Below, one piece after another: positions 12,211 through 20,458 of a stretch of DNA of 50,529 nt (its first letter is position 1; every line of letters begins with the position of its first letter). The notes below the pieces were generated by a model. The model ran no database searches, was not told the origin of the DNA, and was given only the letters and a program-made list of their open reading frames with translations. Source of the stretch: Allobosea caraganae (GTDB lineage Bacteria; Pseudomonadota; Alphaproteobacteria; Rhizobiales; Beijerinckiaceae); the NCBI RefSeq assembly GCF_003351345.1, contig NZ_QQTO01000009.1, forward strand, positions 1 to 50,529. Reading direction: 5' to 3'. The position numbers and the translations under genes were made by a program.

Positions 12211-12333
12211 AGCTCCGATCTTCACAACCCGTCGATTACATCAATTCGATTTGATTGCTGACCCGCCGTCGCCGACAATGAGAGCGGGGCCGTGACCTTT
12301 TTAAAGTCGCTTGCCGATGATTTTGGAATGAGC

Positions 12334-14151
12334 ATGACCGCGAAACCCGATCCACTCGATAAAGACGCCAAGCTGGCGGCGCTCGAGCGCCTGCTCGCCG
12401 ATTCGGCTTTTCGCGTCTCGCAGCGCAACAGGAGCTTCCTGCGCTTCGTCGTGGAGGAATCGCTCGCGGGCCGCAGCGACCGGATCAAGGCCTATACGAT
12501 CGCCGTCGACGTCTTTGGCCGCGGCGCCGATTTCGACGGCATGCTCGACCCCGTCGTGCGCATCGAGGCCGGGCGCCTGCGCCAGGCGCTCGCCAAATAT
12601 TATGCCGAGGAGGGGCAATCGGAGCGGATCCGGATCGGCCTGCCCCGCGGCGGCTACACGCCCGCCTTCGAGCTCGTCGGCGAACCTGAATGCCCGTCGC
12701 GCGATGTCGAAGCGCCCGCTCCGCCCCCTCCGGCTCTGCCCGAGCCCGCCGCGGTCTCGTGGGCGTTTCCCCAGAGCGCCATGCGCGCAGCCACGATCGC
12801 CCGCGGCGCGCCGGCGCCCGCCCGGCCGCCCAGGTTCCTGGCAAAGGCGGCCGGCTCATGGCGGATCGCCGCCCTGGCCGGGCTCGCCCTGCTCGGGCTT
12901 GCCACCCTCGGCACTGTCGTCGCGAAGCGGATCATCCCCGATGAAGACGCCTTCCAGTCGCCGATCGTGATGATCGCGCGGCCGCAGGCGCTCACCGGCG
13001 ACGCCCAGACTACGGCGCTCTCGCGCACGCTCGCGCAATCGCTGCCCGCGGCCATCGCCCGCTTCGAAGGATTGACCGTGGTCGCGGCAAGGCCCGACCA
13101 GCCCGATCAGGACCTGATCACCAACACGCTCCAGCGCGAGCTGGCCTCGCGGCGCATCTACCTGGTCACGACCAGCGTCAAGGTCGATGGCGGCGGCGCC
13201 CGCGCGCTCTGGCAGCTCATGGACGGCCGCACCCAGGCGCTGCTCTGGTCGGCGACGATGGACACCTCCTTCGCGCAGAACACCACCGGTGCGGTCGAGG
13301 ACGAGACGGCCCAGAAGATCGCCCGCGCCCTCGCCTCGCAGGGCGCCGCGATCTCCTCCTTCGAACTGCGCGCGATCCCCGACCCGATCCCGCCCGGCTA
13401 TGCCTGCGTGACCCGCTCGCGCCAGTACATCGCCAACCTGACCGACGCGCAGCGCAAGCTCCTGGCCGAATGCCTCGAGACCACCGTCGCGCAGACGCCG
13501 GAATATGCCGAAGCCTGGGCGATGCTCGCCTATATCTACGTCGACGAGAGCCGGGTCCGGATCGACGTGCCGGAGGTCTCGAAAGCCGCGCTCGCCAAGG
13601 CGGAGGCGGCCGCCGCCCGCGCCGAGGCGCTGGCGCCGTTCTCCGCCCTGACCCAGCAGGCCATCTCCACCACCGCCTATCAGAAGCGCGATCTCGCTCG
13701 CTTCGAGACGGCGGGCCGCAGGGCGATCGCAATCAACCCCAGCGACCCCAACCTGCAGGTCATCCTCGGCAACAGGCTGTTCCTCCTCGGGCGCTACGAT
13801 GAATCCATGGCGGTGCTGAAGCAGGCCATCGCGAGCAGGCCCGCCCCAGTAGCGACCGACAACGTCAACATCATCTACGACCTCTACCGCCGGGGCGACT
13901 ATGCCGGGGCGCTCGCGCTGGCCGACAAGGCCAAGATGCCCGGCTATTTCGCCTACTGGCTGGTGATCGCCGCGATCCACGGCCAGACCGGCAACACGGA
14001 AGGGGCCGCCGACGCGTTGAAGCGGCTGAACGCCATCCGCACCAATTACGGCGCGGTCATGCGCGCCGATTTCCGCAATCGCGGCATCCCGGAAGCCTTC
14101 ATCGACCAGGTTGCGGACGGGTTGCGCAAGGCGGGCATGCCGGTTGAGTAA
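12334..14151 (+). CDS. Paralogue 1: predicted membrane-anchored winged-helix regulator with TolB-like and TPR-like domains
   Basis: Probably a one-component regulator with CadC/ToxR-like topology. The N-terminal 110 residues (FLRFVVEESLAGR, DPVVRIEAGRLRQAL, then a wing-like LPRGGYTPAFE) resemble an OmpR-type winged helix. A Pro-rich linker and one membrane helix (about 176-197) follow. Next is a TolB-like segment (ALSRTLAQSLPAAIARFEGLT, then DGRTQALLWSATMDTSF), as found in many alphaproteobacterial 'adenylate cyclase'-type TPR proteins, but no cyclase domain is present. The C-terminal TPR-like repeats are probably periplasmic, with Cys358 and Cys380 conserved across the array. I chose ATG 12334 because the leader TTGGAATGAGC matches the leaders of paralogues 2, 4 and 5. 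GTG 12292 and ATG 12328 are alternatives. DNA binding is inferred, not shown. Confidence 0.82.
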   Translation: MTAKPDPLDKDAKLAALERLLADSAFRVSQRNRSFLRFVVEESLAGRSDRIKAYTIAVDVFGRGADFDGMLDPVVRIEAGRLRQALAKYYAEEGQSERIRIGLPRGGYTPAFELVGEPECPSRDVEAPAPPPPALPEPAAVSWAFPQSAMRAATIARGAPAPARPPRFLAKAAGSWRIAALAGLALLGLATLGTVVAKRIIPDEDAFQSPIVMIARPQALTGDAQTTALSRTLAQSLPAAIARFEGLTVVAARPDQPDQDLITNTLQRELASRRIYLVTTSVKVDGGGARALWQLMDGRTQALLWSATMDTSFAQNTTGAVEDETAQKIARALASQGAAISSFELRAIPDPIPPGYACVTRSRQYIANLTDAQRKLLAECLETTVAQTPEYAEAWAMLAYIYVDESRVRIDVPEVSKAALAKAEAAAARAEALAPFSALTQQAISTTAYQKRDLARFETAGRRAIAINPSDPNLQVILGNRLFLLGRYDESMAVLKQAIASRPAPVATDNVNIIYDLYRRGDYAGALALADKAKMPGYFAYWLVIAAIHGQTGNTEGAADALKRLNAIRTNYGAVMRADFRNRGIPEAFIDQVADGLRKAGMPVE

Positions 14152-14273
14152 GCGCCTGTTTCAACCCTGGCGAGCTTGGACCCGCGCCGAGTGAAGGATA
14201 GGCTCGCAATTCATGACGTATGGGCAGCTTGACTTAATCATCAGCAGATATTCAGCTTCCGTTCAGCGAAGCC

Positions 14274-14299
14274 GTGGCATCAATTATTTACAATGCCAC
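14274..14299. promoter_or_regulatory. Inverted repeat upstream of paralogue 2
   Basis: GTGGCAT and ATGCCAC form a perfect 7-bp dyad around a 12-base AT-rich centre, about 110 bp before the gene. A TTGACAT box lies at 14341. This could be an operator or a weak hairpin. Confidence 0.3.
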
Positions 14300-14409
14300 T
14301 GATTGATACCGAAAGAGCGTAGTCTGCGCGCAATTCAGTATTGACATAGCGAACCATAACATAGCCTCTACTTAAGAGTGACGGCGCAGTGATTGCGTTG
14401 CGGGGGAGC

Positions 14410-16200
14410 ATGACAGCGGCCAAACCTGCCCTCGACACCGATTCCAAGCGGGCGGCACTCGAAAATCTGCTTGCTCACCCCGGATTCCGCGTCTCGCAGC
14501 GGAACAAGAACTTCTTACGCTTCGTCGTGGAGGAGTCGCTGGCCGGTCGCGGCGACCGGATCAAGGCCTATACGATCGCCGTCGACGTCTTCGGCCGCGG
14601 CGCCGATTTCGATGGCATGCTCGACCCCGTCGTGCGCATCGAGGCCGGGCGCCTGCGCCAGGCGCTGACCAACTACTATGCCGAGCACGGCCAGTCGGAG
14701 CGGATCCACATCAGCCTGCCGCGCGGCGGCTATGAGCCGACATTCGTCGTCATCGGAGATCAGGACGCCGCCCCGCATTATCGGGCGGAGCCTACGGCGC
14801 CCGGCGGCGTGGAGGACCCGCATCGCGGCGCCCAGACGCCGCAGACCTGGTCCGATCAGCCGCCCGAACCGGCCTACCCGGCCCCGGCGCCCCTCCCGCC
14901 GCAAGCACCGCAGCGCTGGTGGGAGGTGGGCTTGTCTGCCCCGGCTGCGCTGGCACGCCGGGTCGCCGGCGCCATCTCGCCGCGGGCGGCGCGCGGCACG
15001 ACGCGATCGCCACTGGTGCTGGCCGCCCGCGTCCATGCCCTGTCGGCCGATGCCCCGACGGTCGCGCTGAGCCGGACGCTCTCGCAATCGCTGCCGGCGG
15101 CCATCGCCCGCTTCGAAGGCCTGACGGTCGTCGCGGCGCGGCCCGATCAGCAGGACCGGGACTTGATCGCCAGCACGCTGTCGCGCGAGCCGCAATCCCG
15201 GCGCATCTATCTCGTCGTCGCGAGCGTCAAGGTCGACGAGCGCGGCGCGCGGGCGCTCTGGCAGCTGACCGATGGCCGGACCCAGTCGATTCTCTGGTCG
15301 GGCACGACGGATGCCCCCTTCGCCCGCAACACCTCGACCTCGCCGGAGGACGAAATCGCCCAGATGATCGCACGCGGCATCGCCTCGTCCGGCGCGGCGA
15401 TCTCGTCCTTCGAGCTGCGCGCGATCCCCTCTCCGCTTCCGCCCGGCTATCCCTGCGTGACCTGCGCCCGCGACTACATCACCAACCCGACGAACGAGCA
15501 GCGCAAGCAGCTCGTGCGCTGCCTCGAGGTGACCGTCGCCCAAAGCCCCGAGCATGCCGAGGCCTGGGCCATGCTCGCCTATGTCCAGGTCGACGAGAGC
15601 CGCGTCAATGTCGGCGACCCGGAGGCCTCGCGGGCAGCCCTCGCGCGGGCCGAGGTCGCAGCCGCCCGCGCCGAGGCGCTTGCGCCCTATTCGGCCATGA
15701 CCCAGCAGGCGATCTCGACCGTCGCCTTCCAGAACGGCAACCTCGGACGCTTCGAGGCGGCGGGCAGGCGCGCGATCGAGATCAACCCGAGCGACCCGAA
15801 TCTTCAGGTCCACTTCGCGAACAGGCTGTTCTTCCTCGGCCGCTACGACGAGTCGATGTCCATGCTGCATCAGGTCATAGACAGCCGGCCGACGCCGATG
15901 CCGACCGACTCGATGGCGATCATCCATCATTTCTACCTGCGGCGAGAGTATAGAGAAGCACTGGCGCTCGCCGCGAAGGCCAACATGTCGCGTTACTATA
16001 CCTATTGGATCATCGTCGCCGCGGCCCATGGCCAACTGGGCAACCGGCAGGCGGCCGAGGACGCTCTCAAGCGGCTGCTCGAACTCCGCCCGAACTACGG
16101 CGCCATCATGCAGGCGGATTTCCGCATCCGGCGCTTCAGGGAGGATACGATCGAACATGTCGCGGACGGCCTCCGCAAGGCCGGGCTGGCAATCGCATAA
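14410..16200 (+). CDS. Paralogue 2: winged-helix, TolB-like and TPR-like protein with a degenerate membrane segment
   Basis: It has the same plan as paralogue 1 (596 residues from ATG 14410), with a near-identical N-terminal winged-helix-like domain. The linker is long and Pro-rich (PAYPAPAPLPPQAP). Where the other copies have a hydrophobic helix, this one reads GLSAPAALARRVAGAISPRA, with two adjacent arginines. It may therefore be soluble or only weakly membrane-bound. The TolB-like segment (ALSRTLSQSLPAAIARFEGLT) and TPR-like region are intact. The conserved cysteine pair is present with an extra Cys close to the first (PCVTC). The upstream GTG at 14389 is an alternative start. ATG 14410, preceded by TTGCGGGGGAGC, matches the sister genes. 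The function as a regulator is inferred from architecture. Confidence 0.8.
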   Translation: MTAAKPALDTDSKRAALENLLAHPGFRVSQRNKNFLRFVVEESLAGRGDRIKAYTIAVDVFGRGADFDGMLDPVVRIEAGRLRQALTNYYAEHGQSERIHISLPRGGYEPTFVVIGDQDAAPHYRAEPTAPGGVEDPHRGAQTPQTWSDQPPEPAYPAPAPLPPQAPQRWWEVGLSAPAALARRVAGAISPRAARGTTRSPLVLAARVHALSADAPTVALSRTLSQSLPAAIARFEGLTVVAARPDQQDRDLIASTLSREPQSRRIYLVVASVKVDERGARALWQLTDGRTQSILWSGTTDAPFARNTSTSPEDEIAQMIARGIASSGAAISSFELRAIPSPLPPGYPCVTCARDYITNPTNEQRKQLVRCLEVTVAQSPEHAEAWAMLAYVQVDESRVNVGDPEASRAALARAEVAAARAEALAPYSAMTQQAISTVAFQNGNLGRFEAAGRRAIEINPSDPNLQVHFANRLFFLGRYDESMSMLHQVIDSRPTPMPTDSMAIIHHFYLRREYREALALAAKANMSRYYTYWIIVAAAHGQLGNRQAAEDALKRLLELRPNYGAIMQADFRIRRFREDTIEHVADGLRKAGLAIA

Positions 16201-16274
16201 TGCCGCTTTCGAAGGATGAGCGCGCAACCGAACCGGCGGCGCGGTCGCCTGCTGCACGGTTTTCCGCCGGCCAA

Positions 16275-16377
16275 GAGTATGGCGCCAGAAAATGGGCACC
16301 GGCTTTTCGCGTAAGCCATGCTCTAGCTGTTGGCCAAGATCCCGTTTTTCGCACTTGGATGGTCCCATCCAAGTGCG
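16275..16377 (+). repeat. Palindromic intergenic element upstream of paralogue 3
   Basis: The 12-bp arms CGCACTTGGATG (16350-16361) and CATCCAAGTGCG (16366-16377) are perfect complements around a GTCC loop, giving a very strong hairpin 27 bp before ATG 16404. Just upstream, at 16290-16325, is GGCACCGGCTTTTCGCG followed by CATGCTC, a sequence type that recurs in Rhizobiales intergenic repeats. It may act as a terminator for paralogue 2 or as a leader hairpin for paralogue 3. Confidence 0.55.
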
Positions 16378-16403
16378 ACGTGATCTAGGACAACATTGAC
16401 GGC

Positions 16404-18173
16404 ATGCCGCCAAACGAACCCGCCATGGACAACCAGACCAAGGCCGAAGCGCTCGAGCGCCTGCTCGCGCATCCGGGTTTTCGCGTCTCGCAGCGGAACA
16501 AGAACTTCCTCCGCTTTGTCGTCGAGGAGTCGCTGGCCGGTCGCAGCAGCCGGATCAAGGCCTATACGGTCGCCGTCGAGGTCTTCGGCCGCGGCACCAA
16601 TTTCGACGGCATGCTCGATCCGGTCGTGCGCATCGAGGCCGGGCGGCTGCGCCAGGCGCTGACCAGCTACTATGTCGAGGACGGGCGGGCCGACCCCATC
16701 CGCATCAGCCTGCCGCGCGGCGGCTATATGCCGGTCTTCGAACGCGTCGGCGGCGCCACGGTGCCGGCCGAGGCCGAACAGCCCGCCATCCCCGCCGAGA
16801 CGGAGGCCCCGGACGTGGTCGACGAGGCTCGCCCCGCCACGGCCAGCGGCATCGCGCAAAAGCATCCGCCGACGAAATGGCCGCGCCATTGGAAGGCGGT
16901 CGGGCTGTCGACCCTCGCCGTGCTGGCGCTGGTCGGCTTCGCCGCGATGCGCAAGATGCCGGATGGCCGCGATATCCTGCCGCCGCTCGTTGCGACCGCG
17001 CAGGTTCAGCCCCTCTCCGACAATAGCTCGGCCATCGCCCTGGCCCGCACGCTCTCGCAATCCCTGCCAGCGGCCATCAGCCGCTTCGATGGCCTGACCG
17101 TGGTCGCGGCGCGGCCCGACCAGACCGACCAGGACCTGATCGGCAGCCTCACCGCCCGCGAGCCGCCCTCCCGGCGCATCTATGTCGTCCTCGCCAGCAT
17201 CGGGGCCGACAGCCAGGGCGCGCTGGCGCGCTGGCAGCTCACCGACGGCCGGAACCAGTCCATCCTCTGGTCGGGGACGGCAGCCACGTCCTTCGCGCGC
17301 AACACGGAGGCCTCGCCGGAGGACGATATCGCGCAGACGATCGCCAACGCCATCGCATCGCGGCAAGGGCTTCTCTCCTCCTTCGCCTGGAAGGCGATCC
17401 CGGTCCCGCCTCCGCCCGGCTATGCCTGCGTGGCGCGGGCGCGCAGCTACAGCACCACGCTCACGGATTCGCTGCGCAAGGAGTTGACCTTCTGCCTGGA
17501 GCGGACGGTGGCCCAGAATCCCGGCGATGCCGATGCCTGGGCCCTGCTCGGCTACGTCCATGCCGACGAGAACCGCGTTCGCGGCGCCGAGCCGGAGGCG
17601 GCGAAGGCCGCGCTCGCCAAGGCCGAGAGCGCGGCCGCCAAAGCGGAAGCCCTCGCTCCCTATGCCGCGCTGACGCAGGAGACCGCCTCGGTCGTCGCCT
17701 TCCAGGCTGGTGACATACCCCGCTTCGAAGCCGCGGGCAGGAAGGCGATGGCGATCAACCCAGGCAATCCGGGCAGCAAGATCATCTTCGCCAACCGGCT
17801 CTTCTTCGCCGGGAAATACGATGAATCGATCGCGCTTCTGCGGGAAGCCATTCCCCTCCGGGCCCGGCCGGTCGCGACCGATCAGCTGACGCTCATCCTC
17901 GATCTCTATCGGAGGAGTGACTATCCCGCCGCGCTCGCGATGGTCAAAGGCATCAGCATGCCCAACTTCTACATCTACTGGCTGCTGCTGGCCGCCATTC
18001 AGGGCGAGCTCGGCGAGAGCCAGGCGGCTTCGGAGGCCGTCGCGCAACTGCTGAAGCTGCGGCCCGACTACAGCGCCGCCATGCGCAGCGACTTCCGCAA
18101 TCGACGCTTCCAGCCCGATTTCATCGAGCATCTCGCGGAAGGCCTGCGCAAGGCAGGGATGCAGATAAAATAG
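16404..18173 (+). CDS. Paralogue 3: membrane-anchored winged-helix, TolB-like and TPR-like protein
   Basis: 589 residues with the family layout: winged-helix-like N-terminus (residues about 10-110), an acidic and Pro-rich linker, one membrane helix (AVGLSTLAVLALVGFAAM, near residue 170-190), a TolB-like segment (ALARTLSQSLPAAISRFDGLT) and TPR-like repeats rich in AAKAEALAPYAALTQE. Both conserved cysteines are present (YACVARARS and FCLERTV). The winged-helix region is more divergent than in copies 1, 2, 4 and 6 (AVEVFGRGTNFDGMLD) and shares changes with copy 5. The start region lacks the TTGnGGGAGC leader of the sister genes. ATG 16404 was used, and ATG 16425 is possible. It lies 27 bp downstream of a perfect 12-bp hairpin. 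Confidence 0.8.
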   Translation: MPPNEPAMDNQTKAEALERLLAHPGFRVSQRNKNFLRFVVEESLAGRSSRIKAYTVAVEVFGRGTNFDGMLDPVVRIEAGRLRQALTSYYVEDGRADPIRISLPRGGYMPVFERVGGATVPAEAEQPAIPAETEAPDVVDEARPATASGIAQKHPPTKWPRHWKAVGLSTLAVLALVGFAAMRKMPDGRDILPPLVATAQVQPLSDNSSAIALARTLSQSLPAAISRFDGLTVVAARPDQTDQDLIGSLTAREPPSRRIYVVLASIGADSQGALARWQLTDGRNQSILWSGTAATSFARNTEASPEDDIAQTIANAIASRQGLLSSFAWKAIPVPPPPGYACVARARSYSTTLTDSLRKELTFCLERTVAQNPGDADAWALLGYVHADENRVRGAEPEAAKAALAKAESAAAKAEALAPYAALTQETASVVAFQAGDIPRFEAAGRKAMAINPGNPGSKIIFANRLFFAGKYDESIALLREAIPLRARPVATDQLTLILDLYRRSDYPAALAMVKGISMPNFYIYWLLLAAIQGELGESQAASEAVAQLLKLRPDYSAAMRSDFRNRRFQPDFIEHLAEGLRKAGMQIK

Positions 18174-18361
18174 CACCGTTTCCGCAGAGATAAGCGTCTC
18201 GTAGAGCGGGAAACAAGTCTTTTGAATCCTCGCCTCTGTCGCTGACCCAATGCCTCTCCGCCAGCCGATGCTCAGATTTCGTTACGAAAGCAACGGCATA
18301 TTATTGATAGATAGCCTGCATGATTGCTGCTGCGGCGCTTGCCATGCCGAATGATGAACCT

Positions 18362-18425
18362 TGACATGGCGGGGAAGCATGGTGACTACTTTGACATGCT
18401 ACTCCAAGCATTGCATTGAGTGAGC
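18362..18425 (+). promoter_or_regulatory. Possible promoter and leader of paralogue 4
   Basis: TTGACAT at 18362 is followed by CTACTT about 18 bases later. TTGACAT and CTACTT also occur together upstream of paralogue 2 (14341-14374). The gene-proximal GCATTGAGTGAGC precedes ATG 18426 and parallels GCATTGAGGGAAC before paralogue 5. This is a weak prediction from shared spelling only. Confidence 0.3.
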
Positions 18426-20210
18426 ATGATGGCCGATCCCGCCCCCCTCGACGATGACGCAAAACGGGCCGCGCTCGAGCATCTGCTGTCCCAGCCGGGC
18501 TTCCGTGCCTCGCCGCGGAACCGGGACTTCCTGCGCTTCGTCGTCGAGGAGACGCTGGCCGGGCGCAGCGACCGGATCAAGGCCTATACGATCGCCGTCG
18601 ACGTCTTCGGCCGCCGCGCCGATTTCGACGGCATGCTCGACCCCGTCGTACGCATCGAGGCCGGGCGCCTGCGCCAGGCCCTCGCCAACTATTACATCGG
18701 CGAGGGGCACCTGGACCGGGTGCGGATCGGCCTGCCGCGTGGCGGCTACGCACCGGCCTTCGAAGCCATCGGCATGGCTCCGCCGGCTGCGGGCGCAGCC
18801 GCGCCGATCGCGACCGCCCGCGAGCCCGCCGAGACGCCGGCCGAACCTGCTCCGCCGGTCCAGGCCAAAGCCGTCAGGCGAGATCCGCTCTCGCGCATCA
18901 CGGCGGAGCTGCCGCGACGGCCCTGGTGGCTGGCGGGTCTTGCCGCCGCCTTCCTGGCGCTGCTCGCACTTGGCCTGTTCGCCCTGGACCGGACGCGCGA
19001 CCAGGTCGAGGCCCAGCCGCCGCTCGTTCTCGTCGCCCAAGTCCAGGCCCTCTCCGACGACTCGCCGACGACCGCGCTCAGCCGCACGCTGTCGCGCTCG
19101 CTGCCGGCCGCCATCTCGCGCTTCGAAGGCCTGACCGTGATCGCCGCGAGGCCCGATCAATCGGATAGGGACCTGATCGCCGGCATATTCGCCCGGGAGC
19201 CGCCCTCGCGGCGCGTCTACATGGTCACGGCCAGCGTCAAGGCCGATTCCCGGAGTGCGCGGGCGTTCTGGCGGCTCACCGACGGCCGCAACGAAGCGAT
19301 CCTGTGGTCCGGCACGACGGATTCACCCTTCACGCGCAATGCCGGCGTGGCGCCGGAAGACGACATCGCCCAGACCATCGCCAACGCCATCGCCTCGCGC
19401 CGGGGCGTGATCTCGGCCTTCGAGTGGAAGGCGATCCCGACGCCGCCGGCGCCCGGCTATGCCTGCGTGACGCTGGCGCGCGGCTTCGCCACGGTCCTCA
19501 CCGATTCGCTGCGCGGCGAGATGACCGCCTGCCTCGAGGGGACCGTCGCGCAGGATCCCGACAATGCCGAGGCGTGGGCGCTCCTCGGCTATATCTACGC
19601 GGACGAGAACCGCAGCCGCAGCGCCGAGCCGGAGGTGGCGAAGGCAGCGCTCGCCAAGGCAGAGGCTGCAGCCGCCAAGGCGGAGGCCCTCGCGCCTTAT
19701 TCCTCGCTGACGCAGGAGACCGTCTCGGTCGTCGCCTTCCAGTCCGGCGACATGCAGCGCTTCGAAGCCGCCGGAAAGCGGGCAATGGAGATGAACCCCG
19801 AGAACCCCGGCCGGCAGGTCGTGTTCTACAACCGCCTCTTCCTCCTCGGCCGCTATGACGAGGCGATCGACGGCCTCCGGCAGGCGATCGGTCGACGCGC
19901 GACCCCGGTCGCCATGGACCAGATCTTCATCATCGTCGATCTCTACCGCAGGCAGGACTACGGCGCGGCGCTCGCGGCGCTGGAAAAGATCCAGCTCCCC
20001 AATTTCTACCTCTACTGGCTGCTGCTGGCGGCGACCCAGGGCGAGCTCGGCAACCCGCAGCCGGCCAGGGACGCCGTCGCCAACCTGCTGAGGCTGCGGC
20101 CGAACTACGGCGCCGGCATGCGGGTCGATTTCCGCAACCGGCGTTTCGAGGACGACCTGATCGACCGGCTCGCGAATGGGCTGCGCAAGGCGGGGCTGCA
20201 GATAAAATAG
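18426..20210 (+). CDS. Paralogue 4: membrane-anchored winged-helix, TolB-like and TPR-like protein
   Basis: 594 residues from ATG 18426 (a GTG two codons upstream also fits). The winged-helix-like domain is nearly identical to those of copies 1, 2 and 6, with a single Gly-to-Arg change in VFGRRADFDGML. The membrane helix is clear (WWLAGLAAAFLALLALGLFAL). The TolB-like segment reads ALSRTLSRSLPAAISRFEGLT and the TPR-like part contains AAAKAEALAPYSSLTQETVS, closest to copy 3. The cysteine pair is kept (YACVTLARG, ACLEGTV). The C-terminal LRKAGLQIK is almost the same as in copy 3 (LRKAGMQIK). Together this suggests a mosaic history, with an N-terminus like copy 1 and a C-terminus like copy 3, and so recombination between neighbours. 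Confidence 0.8.
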   Translation: MMADPAPLDDDAKRAALEHLLSQPGFRASPRNRDFLRFVVEETLAGRSDRIKAYTIAVDVFGRRADFDGMLDPVVRIEAGRLRQALANYYIGEGHLDRVRIGLPRGGYAPAFEAIGMAPPAAGAAAPIATAREPAETPAEPAPPVQAKAVRRDPLSRITAELPRRPWWLAGLAAAFLALLALGLFALDRTRDQVEAQPPLVLVAQVQALSDDSPTTALSRTLSRSLPAAISRFEGLTVIAARPDQSDRDLIAGIFAREPPSRRVYMVTASVKADSRSARAFWRLTDGRNEAILWSGTTDSPFTRNAGVAPEDDIAQTIANAIASRRGVISAFEWKAIPTPPAPGYACVTLARGFATVLTDSLRGEMTACLEGTVAQDPDNAEAWALLGYIYADENRSRSAEPEVAKAALAKAEAAAAKAEALAPYSSLTQETVSVVAFQSGDMQRFEAAGKRAMEMNPENPGRQVVFYNRLFLLGRYDEAIDGLRQAIGRRATPVAMDQIFIIVDLYRRQDYGAALAALEKIQLPNFYLYWLLLAATQGELGNPQPARDAVANLLRLRPNYGAGMRVDFRNRRFEDDLIDRLANGLRKAGLQIK

Positions 20211-20458
20211 CCCGTTTCCGCAAGGGATGAACCCGGATGCCGATGCGAAGCGCTGCTCGCAGAAGCCCTTTCCTCTTGGACATCACGCCGCGCAGACCAG
20301 AAACATCGCATTTTCGCGCGGATTGGCTGAAGCCCTTATTCGACAATGATCGCTATCTTTCGGCGTATTACCCAACATCTTCGCCTTAATGAACTTGACG
20401 CGGCACTGCTCCATCGCGAACACTTAGGACGTCGCCCCAATGGTTGCATTGAGGGAAC

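Noticed and set aside
12856..13980. Long minus-strand frames opposite the paralogues (12856-13980, 14515-16413, 16323-18176, 20336-22186)
   Set aside because: They are antisense shadows with Arg/Gly/Asp-rich sequence. The plus-strand frames have clear domains, homology to each other and ribosome sites.
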